64,000 nt of DNA from Methylaequor sp002691245 (GTDB lineage: Bacteria; Pseudomonadota; Alphaproteobacteria; Methylaequorales; Methylaequoraceae), in NCBI GenBank assembly GCA_002691245.1, contig NZHH01000056.1, forward strand, positions 111,411-175,410, in the 5' to 3' direction. Under the pieces are notes generated by a model. It was not told the origin of the DNA. It saw nothing but the letters and a program-made list of their open reading frames with translations, and made no database searches. This document shows, piece by piece, positions 34,210 to 43,250 of this stretch (positions are counted from its first letter, which is position 1; each line of letters begins with the position of its first letter). The position numbers were made by a program, and so were the translations under genes.

Positions 34210-34764
34210 ATGTTTTTACAAATTTTTTTGTTTTCAATTTTTATTTTTGAATTTGTTTATGCAACAAGCGAAAAAGGAGGTATGCCTCAGCTAAACCCGG
34301 ATTCTTTTACTTCTCAAGTTTTTTGGTTGTCCATTCTTTTTAGCATCCTGTTTCTTATTAATCATTATATTTTTCTACCAAAACTAGAAATGATAAGAAA
34401 AAAACGCGATGAAAAAATCAATGGAAATCTAGACGAAGCGAAAATAATTAATAATTCTGTTAATAAACTTATAGAACAGATGAAAAATGATTTTGATGAG
34501 GCAAAAAATAAACAAAATTCAATTTTGAAAGAAACATTTGAAAAGAATAAATCCCTTTTAGATGAAAAAATTGAAAAGCTAAATGAAGAATTTGAAAATA
34601 AAAAAAACCAACTAACAGATTCTGTAGAAACCGAGAAAGCAAAGGTTCTTGAAAACTTACCATCGATATGTGTCAAGCTGTCTGATAATTTATATGAAAA
34701 GATCATGGAAGAGAAAATTAAGGGAGATATCACAGAATTTCAAAAGTTTGTGAGTGGTAAGTAA
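34210..34764 (+). CDS. F0F1 ATP synthase subunit b' (peripheral stalk)
   Basis: The 184-residue protein starts with a signal-like segment, then a membrane helix after TSQVFWLSILFSILFLINHYIF and a long charged coiled coil rich in Lys and Glu. This is the b' type of alphaproteobacteria and cyanobacteria, which pairs with b in the outer stalk. It starts 2 bases after atpE and abuts atpF directly (TAAATG). Confidence 0.92.
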   Translation: MFLQIFLFSIFIFEFVYATSEKGGMPQLNPDSFTSQVFWLSILFSILFLINHYIFLPKLEMIRKKRDEKINGNLDEAKIINNSVNKLIEQMKNDFDEAKNKQNSILKETFEKNKSLLDEKIEKLNEEFENKKNQLTDSVETEKAKVLENLPSICVKLSDNLYEKIMEEKIKGDITEFQKFVSGK

Positions 34765-35259
34765 ATGGAATTTCAGTTTTTGAATGATTCTACAATATGG
34801 GTTGGCGTTTCATTTATCCTTTTCGTTATTCTAATTTTTAAACCAATGACAAAGCAACTATCTGATGGTTTAGAAAAAAAAATTTCAACTTTAAGAAATA
34901 ATTTAGATAATTCAATAAAATTAAAGAGTGAAGCAGAAAAACTTTACAAAGAACAATTATCGAAACAGCAAGAAAATGTTAACCTAATAAAAAGAATTGA
35001 AGAAGAAACTAAGAGAGAGATAAAAAAAATTAAATTGCAAATTGATAAAGAAATAGAAATCAATATGCTCAGAAAAATCAATAACTATAACCAAATTTCA
35101 CTACATTTGGAAAATAAGATTAAAGAAGAATTAAAAAATGAGATAATAAATAAAGTTATAAAATATACAGAACATAGAATTAAAAATAATCTATCAAATA
35201 AATATAACAAAAAATTAATTGAGAATTCCTTTAAGAATATACCTGAAAAACTCTTCTAA
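34765..35259 (+). CDS. atpF: F0F1 ATP synthase subunit b
   Basis: Subunit b is the second half of the peripheral stalk. The 164 residues have one N-terminal membrane helix (WVGVSFILFVILIFKPM) followed by a continuous charged coiled coil to the end. It is directly joined to the b' gene. No delta or F1 gene follows; thrB begins 6 bases later, so the F0 operon ends here or runs on into thrB. Confidence 0.92.
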   Translation: MEFQFLNDSTIWVGVSFILFVILIFKPMTKQLSDGLEKKISTLRNNLDNSIKLKSEAEKLYKEQLSKQQENVNLIKRIEEETKREIKKIKLQIDKEIEINMLRKINNYNQISLHLENKIKEELKNEIINKVIKYTEHRIKNNLSNKYNKKLIENSFKNIPEKLF

Positions 35260-35265
35260 ATTAAA

Positions 35266-36224
35266 ATGGCTGTCCATACTCAACTTTCAAAAGCCAACAT
35301 CAACGAAATTATTCAAAATTACAGTTTGGGAGAACTAAAAAATTTTAATGGAATTAAGGATGGGATTGAAAATACAAACTATCTTATTATTACTGAAACC
35401 AATAAATTTATTGTAACAATTTTTGAACAAAGAGTTGATACCTCAAATATTCCCTTTTATTTTGAGGTAATGATAAACTCTAATTCATTTGGTATTAATT
35501 GCCCAATTCCAATTAAAAGTACAAATGGTGAGTACGTTACTGAAATTAAAAAAAAAAAAAAATGGCTGTCTTCAATTTTCTGCTTGGAAGTTCAAGAAAA
35601 AAATGGAGTGATAATGATTGTTATACTATAGGTGAAAAACTGGCTAGATTTCATCTTGCAAATCTCAGAAACCAACTAAGTTTAAAAAATCAATTCAGTA
35701 TTCAATTTTGGAATGAAATATTCCATAAATGTAAAAAACAAATAAATAATATAATACCAAACTCAATACAAATTATTGAAAGTGAGTGTAATTTCCTTAC
35801 AAAGAACTGGCCAAACAAACTCCCCTATGGTGTAATTCATGCTGACCTTTTTCCAGATAATGTTTTCTTTCAGAAAAATAAAATTTCTGGCTTTCTGGAT
35901 TTTTATTTTTCATGTAATGATTACTTCTCTTATGACCTAGCAATTTGTATAAATGCCTGGTGTTTTCCTGAAAAAGAATTTGATAGAAATCTTTTTAAGA
36001 GTTTACTGTCTGGATATCAATCAATAAGAAAACTAGAAGTCGAAGAAAAAGAGTGTCTAAACATTTTATTAAGGGGAGCATCTTTACGATTTTTTTTTAC
36101 CAGAATACATGATGCTATCTTTGGTACTGAAGGGAAATATTTAAAAAAAAAAGACCCAAAGGAGTTTTTTAATATTTTAAATTTTCATATGTCTGTTAAC
36201 TCAAACAATTTTTATTTTGGATAA
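35266..36224 (+). CDS. thrB: homoserine kinase (ThrB, APH-like), frameshifted in a 15-A tract
   Basis: This kinase phosphorylates homoserine on the way to threonine. The product is split in two frames. The first part (from 35266) starts MAVHTQLSKANINEI and runs through GIENTNYLI. The second frame, in phase from the ATG at 35562, continues MAVFNFLLGSS, GEKLARFHLANL, the catalytic-loop VIHADLFPDNVFF and a late block LDFYFSCNDYFSYDLA. The break falls in fifteen consecutive A at 35548-35562. Aligning to the family length, thirteen A (four Lys) would join the parts exactly. Possible reasons are an assembly error in a homopolymer, a real strain mutation, or polymerase slippage that makes some full protein. 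rnhA follows with an 8-base overlap. Confidence 0.85.
35548..35562 (+). repeat. thrB: 15-base poly-A tract at the thrB frame break
   Basis: Fifteen consecutive A encode Lys codons and then leave the upstream thrB frame. A comparable 15-base run is kept in frame in xseA at 60063-60077, so such runs occur in this genome and are slippage-prone. Confidence 0.9.
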
Positions 36225-36660
36225 TTTTGATTATACAATATATACAGACGGAGCATGTCTTGGAAACCCTGGTCCAGGTGGATGGGCAGCAATTATTATT
36301 AATAATAAATTAAATAAAAAAGAAATAAGGGTTGGTTCCGAAGCATCCTCTACAAATAATAGAATGGAATTGACTGCAGTTATAGAGGCTTTAAATGTAA
36401 TTCCGAGTGGGAAATCCTCTATAATTTATACTGACAGTAAGTATGTAATTAATGGAATTGAATCTTGGATCAAAAAGTGGAAAACAAATAACTGGATGGG
36501 TGCTAATAAAAAGCAAGTCAAAAACAAGAGACTTTGGATACAACTTGATATAGCAACGTCTAATGGAGAAGTACGATGGGAATGGGTAAAAGGTCACAGC
36601 GGTGACCAATATAATGAAGAAGTTGATAAACTAGCAAGATCAGAAGCTATGAAATTATAA
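36217..36660 (+). CDS. rnhA: ribonuclease HI
   Basis: RNase HI degrades RNA in RNA-DNA hybrids such as R-loops and primers. The 147-residue protein shows the DEDD core: TDGACLGNPGPGGWA (Asp), NNRMELTAVIEAL (Glu), YTDSKYVINGI (Asp) and the late GHSGDQYNEEVDKLA (Asp). The frame starts with TTG at 36217 inside the end of thrB, the usual alphaproteobacterial pair. It overlaps the convergent peroxiredoxin gene by 6 bases. Confidence 0.96.
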   Translation: MDNFDYTIYTDGACLGNPGPGGWAAIIINNKLNKKEIRVGSEASSTNNRMELTAVIEALNVIPSGKSSIIYTDSKYVINGIESWIKKWKTNNWMGANKKQVKNKRLWIQLDIATSNGEVRWEWVKGHSGDQYNEEVDKLARSEAMKL

Positions 36661-37134
36661 AGATTTCAAAACGTTTTCTGCTGAACTTACCTCTAATCCT
36701 GGTCCTTTTTCGTTGAATATTTTTTTTATATTGCCATTTTCAATATAAATAACAAATCTAGACAATCTTTTACCCAAGCCTACTACAGAAAGATCTGTTT
36801 CAAGACCACTTAATTCTCTAAAATTTCCATTACCGTCAGATATAAAATTAAATTTTTTAGTACCTAAAGATTCTCCCCAAGATTTCATTACAAATGGGTC
36901 GTTGCTTGACAAAATATAAATATTTTCAATACCCTTACTCTCAAAGTCATCTAACAAGTTAATAAATCCTGGTATATGTTCGTCGTTACAGGTGGGCGTG
37001 AATGCACCTGGAACACCTATTAAAAGAACTTTTGGTTTGTTAAAAAGATCAGAGGATTTAACACCTACTGGCCCAGAATCTGAAATAATGTAAAACTCAG
37101 TTTGAGGAAATTGTTGATTCTCGTTGATATTCAT
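36655..37134 (-). CDS. peroxiredoxin (Prx5 type)
   Basis: This 159-residue redoxin reduces peroxides with the peroxidatic Cys49 in GVPGAFTPTC. Other family blocks are ILSSNDPFVMKSWG and the C-terminal EKGPGLEVSSAENVL. No signal peptide is present, so it acts in the cytoplasm. The start lies 38 bases inside the upstream DsbD-like gene, and the N-terminus (NENQQFPQTEF) fits the family, so the long overlap is probably genuine. Confidence 0.94.
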   Translation of the reverse strand: MNINENQQFPQTEFYIISDSGPVGVKSSDLFNKPKVLLIGVPGAFTPTCNDEHIPGFINLLDDFESKGIENIYILSSNDPFVMKSWGESLGTKKFNFISDGNGNFRELSGLETDLSVVGLGKRLSRFVIYIENGNIKKIFNEKGPGLEVSSAENVLKSL

Positions 37135-39076
37135 TAATGCCTACCTTGTTTAATTTATTTATTACAATATCGCTTGTTAGAATTTCTGGCAATAAAATTC
37201 CATTTTTATGATTTGGTCCATAAATAATATTTACCGGTATACCAAATCGATCGAATTCTTTTATATAATTCAAAATCTCTTCATTTTTTTTTGTCCAATC
37301 TGCTCTAATAGTAATAATTTGATTTTTTTTTATGAAATCCGTTAACTTCTTTGAGTCTAAAGTTGTAAACTTATTAACCTTACAAGTAACGCACCAATCT
37401 GCAGTCACATCGACTAAAATAATATTATTTTCAATAATAAGTTTTTCTAGAGTATCTTTATTGAAATCTGACCATTTTACTGGATCTTGGTTAAAGTTTT
37501 CATATTTCAGAAAATAAATTGTACTTAAAACAAAAAAGACGCCCACAAAAAGTTTGCTAAGCAAAATTCTATTTTTAATGTTAGAAATTATTACCACAAC
37601 TGAACTAACTAAGAAAATGATTATGTTGTTTAAGCCTGATAACATCATCAACCAAACTGAAGATAGGAATAGAAGGATTCCTAAAAAATATCTAAAACTA
37701 ATTGTCCATTTTCCTGACTTAGGAATAATATTAACTATTCTTGGAAAAAGCAAAAAAAGTAAATATGGCATGCAAAATCCAATTGAAATAGATAAAAAAA
37801 TTAGAAAAATAATTGAATTTGACGCCAACATTGAAAAACCGACTGCGGTTCCCAAGAAAGGTGCACTGCAGGGCGTTGCAAGTAACGTGGCAAACATTCC
37901 TGATAAAAAGTTTCCTGCCTCACTATTCCTCATGGTTAAATTTGAAATCATATTTTGAAATTTATTAGGTAAAATTATTTCAAAAAAACCTAATAAATTT
38001 AAACTAAAAATTAATATTATGAATGTCATAAAGTATAAAAAGTATTGGTTTTGAAATTGGAAACCCCATCCCACTGTTTGTCCAAGATATTTTAAAATCA
38101 TTATGGAAAATGCTAAAATTAAAAAAGAAACAATGATGCCAAAAATAATCCAAAGACAGTTCATTTTTATTTGATTACTTGTTTTACTTGAGATAGACGA
38201 GAAAGAATAAAGTTTTAAAGATAAAACTGGGAGTACACACGGCATTAAGTTTAAAATAAAGCCCCCAAGAATTGCAAAAAAAACGAACATAAGAAGGTTT
38301 TGTGTTTTTGTTAGTTCATTTAATTTCAAACTTATTTCTTCATATCTCTCACCATCTGAGATTGAAATATGAATAGGTTTTGATAATTGATTTAATTTTT
38401 CATCTAGATATATTTCAAATTTAGAATCCGATCTATTATTAACAACCTTCGCTTCTGTTTCCTCTGAAAATGCAAATAGCTTATATTTTTTATTACTTTT
38501 TTTTATTTCTACTGTCAAGTTGTCTGAAGCTGTACCTGTGACATTTACTTTAAAGTAATTGTTAGACTTTTTTGGAACCATTTTAAGGCTTCTATAAAAA
38601 CTATCAGAATGAACTACTTGACTAAAATCTAAATTTATTTTTTTTTTTTCACTAAAGGGTATACAAACTTCTCTGCATAACAAATAATCTAAAATCACTA
38701 TTTCATTTATTTTCTGAAAATTATTATTAGTAATTTTTACTGGAAATACTAATTCGTCATCATAGCCAATAGTTGTTACCTCTTTTTCAACAAATTCTTC
38801 AGGAAAAGGAAATAATAATTCTAATTTTGATTTATTTGTTTCATCTTCCCAATTAACTCGCAGTGGTTCACCTGCGTCCCCTGGATTTTTCCAATATGTT
38901 TTCCACCCATTTTCTAGTTTAAACTTAATTCCAAAGAAATATTCGTCCCCTTTTTTCAATATTCCATTTTCAGGGATTAACTCAACTTCAATTGAGTTTT
39001 TTTCAGGTTTAAATTCTAATGCAGATAGCACGTTACTGAAAAATAGAAAAATTAAAAAAATAAAATTAAAAAACAT
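37097..39076 (-). CDS. DsbD/ScsB-like membrane thiol:disulfide reductase
   Basis: This 659-residue protein moves reducing power from cytoplasmic thioredoxin to the periplasm. It has a signal peptide, an N-terminal beta domain with LLCREVCIP, a central helical DsbD-type domain of eight or so helices (LNLMPCVLPVLSLKL; ATPCSAPFLG carries its Cys), and a C-terminal thioredoxin domain with CVTC at 562-565 in TADWCVTCK. The long N-terminal domain resembles ScsB of Caulobacter more than E. coli DsbD. A Prx5 gene overlaps its end. It may reduce the DsbA-like protein at 28875, among others; that link is inferred. Confidence 0.9.
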   Translation of the reverse strand: MFFNFIFLIFLFFSNVLSALEFKPEKNSIEVELIPENGILKKGDEYFFGIKFKLENGWKTYWKNPGDAGEPLRVNWEDETNKSKLELLFPFPEEFVEKEVTTIGYDDELVFPVKITNNNFQKINEIVILDYLLCREVCIPFSEKKKINLDFSQVVHSDSFYRSLKMVPKKSNNYFKVNVTGTASDNLTVEIKKSNKKYKLFAFSEETEAKVVNNRSDSKFEIYLDEKLNQLSKPIHISISDGERYEEISLKLNELTKTQNLLMFVFFAILGGFILNLMPCVLPVLSLKLYSFSSISSKTSNQIKMNCLWIIFGIIVSFLILAFSIMILKYLGQTVGWGFQFQNQYFLYFMTFIILIFSLNLLGFFEIILPNKFQNMISNLTMRNSEAGNFLSGMFATLLATPCSAPFLGTAVGFSMLASNSIIFLIFLSISIGFCMPYLLFLLFPRIVNIIPKSGKWTISFRYFLGILLFLSSVWLMMLSGLNNIIIFLVSSVVVIISNIKNRILLSKLFVGVFFVLSTIYFLKYENFNQDPVKWSDFNKDTLEKLIIENNIILVDVTADWCVTCKVNKFTTLDSKKLTDFIKKNQIITIRADWTKKNEEILNYIKEFDRFGIPVNIIYGPNHKNGILLPEILTSDIVINKLNKVGINEYQRESTISSN

Positions 39077-39121
39077 ATTGTAAAATTTGAATTAAAAAGA
39101 ATTATCTGTAATAATTTATAT

Positions 39122-39688
39122 ATGAATAGAACTTATTTAAAGGGAAATATAATTTGTGCACTACCACAACTCAATGATAATTTTTTTTCTAAAAGCTTGA
39201 TTTATATTACTCACCATAACAAACAAGGTGCAGTGGGTATAGTTCTTAACTATAAAGTCATGAATATAAAAGGCTCAGATCTTTTTAAGAAGCTTAAAAT
39301 TAAAGATGTTAAAGAAAACTTAGATAAAGAGTTCTCTTTCCATATTGGTGGCCCTCTCAACCAAAATAATGGGTTTATTCTGCATTCAAAAGACTACAAG
39401 AGTGATAGTACACAAAAAGTATCAAAAAATGTAAAGCTTACATGTTCAACTAGTATAATTAGTGATATTGCAAAAGATCAAGGACCAGAAAAATTTTTTA
39501 TCTCACTTGGTTACTCAGGATGGGGCCCAGGCCAACTTGAAGAAGAGATAAAACAAAATAGCTGGATCAATTTGAATGAACACTTAGATTTATTATTTGA
39601 TATAGAATCTGAAAAAAAATGGAATAAAGCTTTAAAAATTACTGGAATTGACCTAACGAAATTTTCTTCGTCTTTTGGAAGAGCATAA
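39122..39688 (+). CDS. YqgE/AlgH family protein (UPF0301)
   Basis: The 188-residue protein matches the widespread YqgE/AlgH family of unresolved function. Markers are LKGNIICALPQLND, a GAVGIVLNYKV block, FHIGGPLNQNNGFILHS and the SLGYSGWGPGQLEEEI motif. It has no signal peptide. It diverges from the DsbD-like gene over 45 bases and ends 4 bases from the convergent thrC stop. Confidence 0.95.
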   Translation: MNRTYLKGNIICALPQLNDNFFSKSLIYITHHNKQGAVGIVLNYKVMNIKGSDLFKKLKIKDVKENLDKEFSFHIGGPLNQNNGFILHSKDYKSDSTQKVSKNVKLTCSTSIISDIAKDQGPEKFFISLGYSGWGPGQLEEEIKQNSWINLNEHLDLLFDIESEKKWNKALKITGIDLTKFSSSFGRA

Positions 39689-39692
39689 TATA

Positions 39693-41075
39693 TTAATTAT
39701 TTTTCAATACAAAGCTCTTAAATTCTTCCAATTTATTATCGATTTCATAGTATTTCTCTTTTTTTTTAGTTAATTTTTCTAATTTGACTGGATACTTTAT
39801 TTTCTTACATAATGATAAATTAATTGTATCAAGAAATTTTCCATAATGGGCTGTAGCTAAATAAACCCTCTTATCTTGATTTGATAGTTCCTTCTTCCCA
39901 ACAGCAATACCTACAGCAGTGTGTGGGTCTAAAATAATATTGTATTTATCTTTTATAAACTTTATCGTTTCCTTGGTTTTCTCATCATTAAGTTTTCCAG
40001 ATTTAAATATACATTTCATCCTTTCTAAATTCTCGGAACAAACTTCAAATTCACCATTAGTTTCAAGCTTTTTAAAATGCTTTGAAATCATCTTTCCGTC
40101 TGCAATATATTCAAATAACAATCTTTCAAAATTGCTTGATACTTGAATGTCCATACTTGGACTGAGTGTTTTTTTTGGTTTTTTTATAAGCATCTTTCCG
40201 GATTTAAAAAAACGTGTCAAAATGTCATTTTTATTAGAGCCAACGACTATCTTTTCAATAGGAAGTCCCATTTTTTTGCTTACAAACCCTGCATATGCAT
40301 TTCCAAAGTTTCCGGTTGGGACAACAAAACTTATTGGATTTAAGTCATCACTTACCCTGAAGAAACTCCAAAAATAGTAGACTAATTGTCCCATTATTCT
40401 TACCCAATTAATGGAGTTGACAGCTGCTAAATTAACTTCTTTTTTTTTATTATTTATATTAAAAAAATCTTTTACTAATTTTTGACAATCATCAAAGTTA
40501 CCATTAACTGCTATATTAAAAACATTTGATTTATTAAATGTAGTCATTTGTCTTCTTTGAATCTCACTAACTTTTCCTTTTGGGAATAATATAAATATTT
40601 TAATTTTTTCTGATTGCGAGCAACCGTAAATAGCTGCAGATCCGGTATCTCCCGACGTAGCTCCTATGATTGTAAGTTTTTTTTCTTCTTCTTTCAAAAA
40701 AAAATCATATATATTTCCAAGAAGTTGTAATGCGAAATCTTTAAAAGCAAATGTTGGACCATGAAATAAGTTTGCAATATACTCATTATTACTAAGTTTA
40801 TGAAATGAAATTATATCCTTTCCAAAAACTTTTGAATAAGTTTTATAGCAAATCTCCTTATACTTATCATGTGGGATATCTGAAGATATGAAATCTTTTG
40901 TGACTTCAAATGCGAGTTCTGGATAATTTAAACTTCTCAAACACTTTAATTCTGTGTAACTAAATTTCTTAAGGCTTTCTGGTATATACAATCCACCATC
41001 TTTTGCCAACCCATTAAGTAGTATTTCTTTAAAGCGTTTGTTTTTATCAATTCCTCTTGTTGACGAATAAAACAT
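39693..41075 (-). CDS. thrC: threonine synthase
   Basis: ThrC makes threonine from O-phosphohomoserine with pyridoxal phosphate. The 460-residue protein has the PLP Lys in FHGPTFAFKDFALQLLG, followed by GATSGDTGSAA that binds phosphate, and the later SFVVPTGNFGNAYAG. It is the large class used by most proteobacteria. It follows the SURF1 gene by one base, so it is cotranscribed with the oxidase cluster, a known alphaproteobacterial arrangement. thrB lies nearby at 35266. Confidence 0.96.
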   Translation of the reverse strand: MFYSSTRGIDKNKRFKEILLNGLAKDGGLYIPESLKKFSYTELKCLRSLNYPELAFEVTKDFISSDIPHDKYKEICYKTYSKVFGKDIISFHKLSNNEYIANLFHGPTFAFKDFALQLLGNIYDFFLKEEEKKLTIIGATSGDTGSAAIYGCSQSEKIKIFILFPKGKVSEIQRRQMTTFNKSNVFNIAVNGNFDDCQKLVKDFFNINNKKKEVNLAAVNSINWVRIMGQLVYYFWSFFRVSDDLNPISFVVPTGNFGNAYAGFVSKKMGLPIEKIVVGSNKNDILTRFFKSGKMLIKKPKKTLSPSMDIQVSSNFERLLFEYIADGKMISKHFKKLETNGEFEVCSENLERMKCIFKSGKLNDEKTKETIKFIKDKYNIILDPHTAVGIAVGKKELSNQDKRVYLATAHYGKFLDTINLSLCKKIKYPVKLEKLTKKKEKYYEIDNKLEEFKSFVLKNN

Positions 41076-41076
41076 A

Positions 41077-41796
41077 TTATTTAATTTTTTTTATACTAGC
41101 GAAAAAAAATACACCAATAAGTCCCATGGCAATCATTAACCATGTTAAAGCATATTGTAAATGATTGTTCCTTAAGTATATTCTTGTTTGATTACCCAGA
41201 GGAAAGCCATTCGGACCATTCTCAAACGCTTCCAGATAATAATTATTTTCAAGTTTCATTTTTGTAAAATTACTCATCTGCTTAGGTTCAACAAAAAACC
41301 ACGTATTGGTGACAATATCGTTTTCTGGTTGAAAGTATCCTTTTCTTCCTGAAGTTCGAATAACAGCCTCGAACTGATTTAAACCTGTAACAATATTTTG
41401 CACCCTCAGTTTGGAGTCTTTCATTTTCAAAGGAATCCAACCGGTGTTATAAATTATATTTTTTCCATCTTTTGTTTTTAATGGAACTAGAATGTGAAAA
41501 CCATTGTTACCTCTTTTGCTTAATGCTGGCATATACATTTCATATTCATTCAACAATTCACCGTATATTAAAACTTTTCTAAATTCATTTTTTTCTGGTG
41601 AATTAATATTTTTAAATAAAGTTGAATCTAACTCGTAACTTTCAATCCTTTGAGATATCAAATCTTTTTTCCAGATTAAACGCTTAAATTGCCATGTGGA
41701 TAATGAAATTAGAATAAACAACGCACACAAGAAAGCGAAGAGGGGAAAGATTTTAGGTTTAAAGGAATATTTATTTGAATTAAAATTGAATATCAT
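41077..41796 (-). CDS. SURF1-family cytochrome oxidase assembly protein
   Basis: SURF1 proteins help insert haem a into subunit I of aa3-type oxidases. The 239-residue protein has an N-terminal and a C-terminal membrane helix around a periplasmic domain. STWQFKRLIWK follows the first helix; NTGWIPLKMKD and the segment LQYALTWLMIAMGL near the end are further family marks. It lies 6 bases after ctaE and 1 base before thrC. DUF983, often found between ctaE and SURF1, is not present. Confidence 0.92.
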   Translation of the reverse strand: MIFNFNSNKYSFKPKIFPLFAFLCALFILISLSTWQFKRLIWKKDLISQRIESYELDSTLFKNINSPEKNEFRKVLIYGELLNEYEMYMPALSKRGNNGFHILVPLKTKDGKNIIYNTGWIPLKMKDSKLRVQNIVTGLNQFEAVIRTSGRKGYFQPENDIVTNTWFFVEPKQMSNFTKMKLENNYYLEAFENGPNGFPLGNQTRIYLRNNHLQYALTWLMIAMGLIGVFFFASIKKIK

Positions 41797-41802
41797 TAGG
41801 GG

Positions 41803-42624
41803 TTATGATGATGCCCACCAATAGATAAATGTAAAAAGAAATAACCAAACCACATCGACAAAATGCCAATACCATGCTGCGAACTCAAATCCAAGATGCT
41901 TATTAGGTTTAAAATGCCCTTTCATTGACCTAAAATAGCATACAATCAGAAAGATTGTTCCAACAACAACGTGAAATCCGTGAAATCCGGTTGCCATATA
42001 GAACGTCGAAGGGTAAATACCGTCTTCAATACTAAATGTAGAAACTTTGTATTCGTATCCTTGAAATCCAGTAAATATTAGTCCTAAAATAATTGTTAGC
42101 AGAAGAAATAGATTGAAATTTTTACGATCATTTTTTCTAAGAGCATGGTGAGCCCATGTAATTGTGCCTCCTGAAGCTAACAAAATAAATGTATTGAGCA
42201 GTGGAATACCAAATGCAGGGATTAGCTCTATATCTTCAGGTGGAAATACTCCAGCCATAGATTCTTGTCTACCAATCAGTTCAGGGCTTTCTAAACCTGG
42301 ATAGAAAGCAACATCGAAGAATGCCCAAAACCAAGCTGCGAAAAACATTACCTCAGACATGATAAAAAGAATCATCCCATATCTCAAACCAATTTGTACA
42401 ACTTTGTTATGATAGGTACCACCCTCTGATTCTGATACAACATCTCTCCACCATAATATACTAGAGAGAATTACGGCAAATGTGCCAATGCCAAATACAA
42501 GTGATTTCTCTTCATGCATGAATATGACAAAGCCTATTGCCATAACCAATGCTGAAAAAGCTGTGACTAATGGCCATGGACTAGGGTCGACTAAGTGATA
42601 AGGATGTTTTTGATCGTCGCTCAT
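41803..42624 (-). CDS. ctaE: cytochrome c oxidase subunit III
   Basis: Subunit III stabilises the aa3 oxidase and its proton uptake. The 273-residue protein starts HPYHLVDPSPWPLVTAFSAL and shows seven helices, MFFAAWFWAFFD, THHALR-type AHHALRKNDRK and the final GFEFAAWYWHFVDVVWLFLF, which are family standards. It follows ctaG by 3 bases. Confidence 0.97.
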   Translation of the reverse strand: MSDDQKHPYHLVDPSPWPLVTAFSALVMAIGFVIFMHEEKSLVFGIGTFAVILSSILWWRDVVSESEGGTYHNKVVQIGLRYGMILFIMSEVMFFAAWFWAFFDVAFYPGLESPELIGRQESMAGVFPPEDIELIPAFGIPLLNTFILLASGGTITWAHHALRKNDRKNFNLFLLLTIILGLIFTGFQGYEYKVSTFSIEDGIYPSTFYMATGFHGFHVVVGTIFLIVCYFRSMKGHFKPNKHLGFEFAAWYWHFVDVVWLFLFTFIYWWASS

Positions 42625-42627
42625 ATT

Positions 42628-43158
42628 TTATCTAACATACATAGTATACGAGAGAGTAATCTCGTTTAAATCATTAATGAATTTATCATCTTTAATTGAT
42701 GGGTCAATAAAAAAAGATACTGGCATACTTACTTCTTCATTTGCAGATAGAACTTGTTCGTCAAAGCAAAAACATTCAATCTTATTAAAATATTTTCCAG
42801 CATGAAGTGGTGTAACGTTAAATACAGACATCGTTGTAATATCCTTACTGGATCTATTGTGAGCTTTAAAAAAAGCAAGACTATTTTCTCCAATCTTTAC
42901 TTTCATTATTTTGATTTCAGGTTCAAAGTATATAGCTGAGTTTTTTTCGATAGTTGAATCAAATCTTATATTAATATCATCCGACAATATATTAGAGGAA
43001 TTAATTTCTACTATTTTGGGGGTACCCCCAAAGCCAGTAACCTGACAAAATAGTTTATAAAGTGGGACTGCCGCATAACTCATAATCAACATAGTTAATG
43101 CAAATAAGAACAACAAAAACGCTTGATTGTATTTTTTATTATTTGGACTGTACTGCAT
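42628..43158 (-). CDS. ctaG: cytochrome c oxidase assembly protein CtaG (Cox11)
   Basis: CtaG/Cox11 delivers copper to the CuB site of subunit I. The 176 residues have one N-terminal helix (SYAAVPLYKLFCQVTGFGGT) and a periplasmic immunoglobulin-like domain. The copper ligands are the C-F-C-F Cys pair in ECFCFDEQVL. It comes one base after a 29-residue membrane gene that follows ctaB. Confidence 0.95.
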   Translation of the reverse strand: MQYSPNNKKYNQAFLLFLFALTMLIMSYAAVPLYKLFCQVTGFGGTPKIVEINSSNILSDDINIRFDSTIEKNSAIYFEPEIKIMKVKIGENSLAFFKAHNRSSKDITTMSVFNVTPLHAGKYFNKIECFCFDEQVLSANEEVSMPVSFFIDPSIKDDKFINDLNEITLSYTMYVR

Positions 43159-43159
43159 A

Positions 43160-43249
43160 TTAGAATTTTAAAACTGTGACAATATAAAATATAGTTGCTA
43201 AAGAAAACAAAGCTAGGCCTAATGCTATATTTTTTTTATTTTTTTTCAT
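43160..43249 (-). CDS. 29-residue CoxF-like membrane protein between ctaB and ctaG
   Basis: The 90-base frame fits exactly between the ctaB stop (43251) and the ctaG start (43158), with one base on each side. It encodes a basic N-terminus (MKKNKKN), one hydrophobic helix (IALGLALFSLATIFYIVTVL) and a KF end. Many alphaproteobacterial oxidase clusters hold such a very short single-helix gene here, often called CoxF-like, with a basic start and a VTV-K-type end. I infer it is a small oxidase assembly or accessory factor in the inner membrane. It is too short for default gene callers. Its position, frame and helix are direct; its role is inferred. Confidence 0.75.
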   Translation of the reverse strand: MKKNKKNIALGLALFSLATIFYIVTVLKF

Positions 43250-43250
43250 G

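Noticed and set aside
34365..34733. Ser/Phe-rich minus-strand frame inside the ATP synthase b' gene
   Set aside because: It is the antisense of a Lys/Glu-rich coiled coil, which always yields such open frames.
32971..35259. Truncated ATP synthase operon
   Set aside because: The F0 genes lie apart from F1 in alphaproteobacteria, so the lack of F1 genes here is normal.
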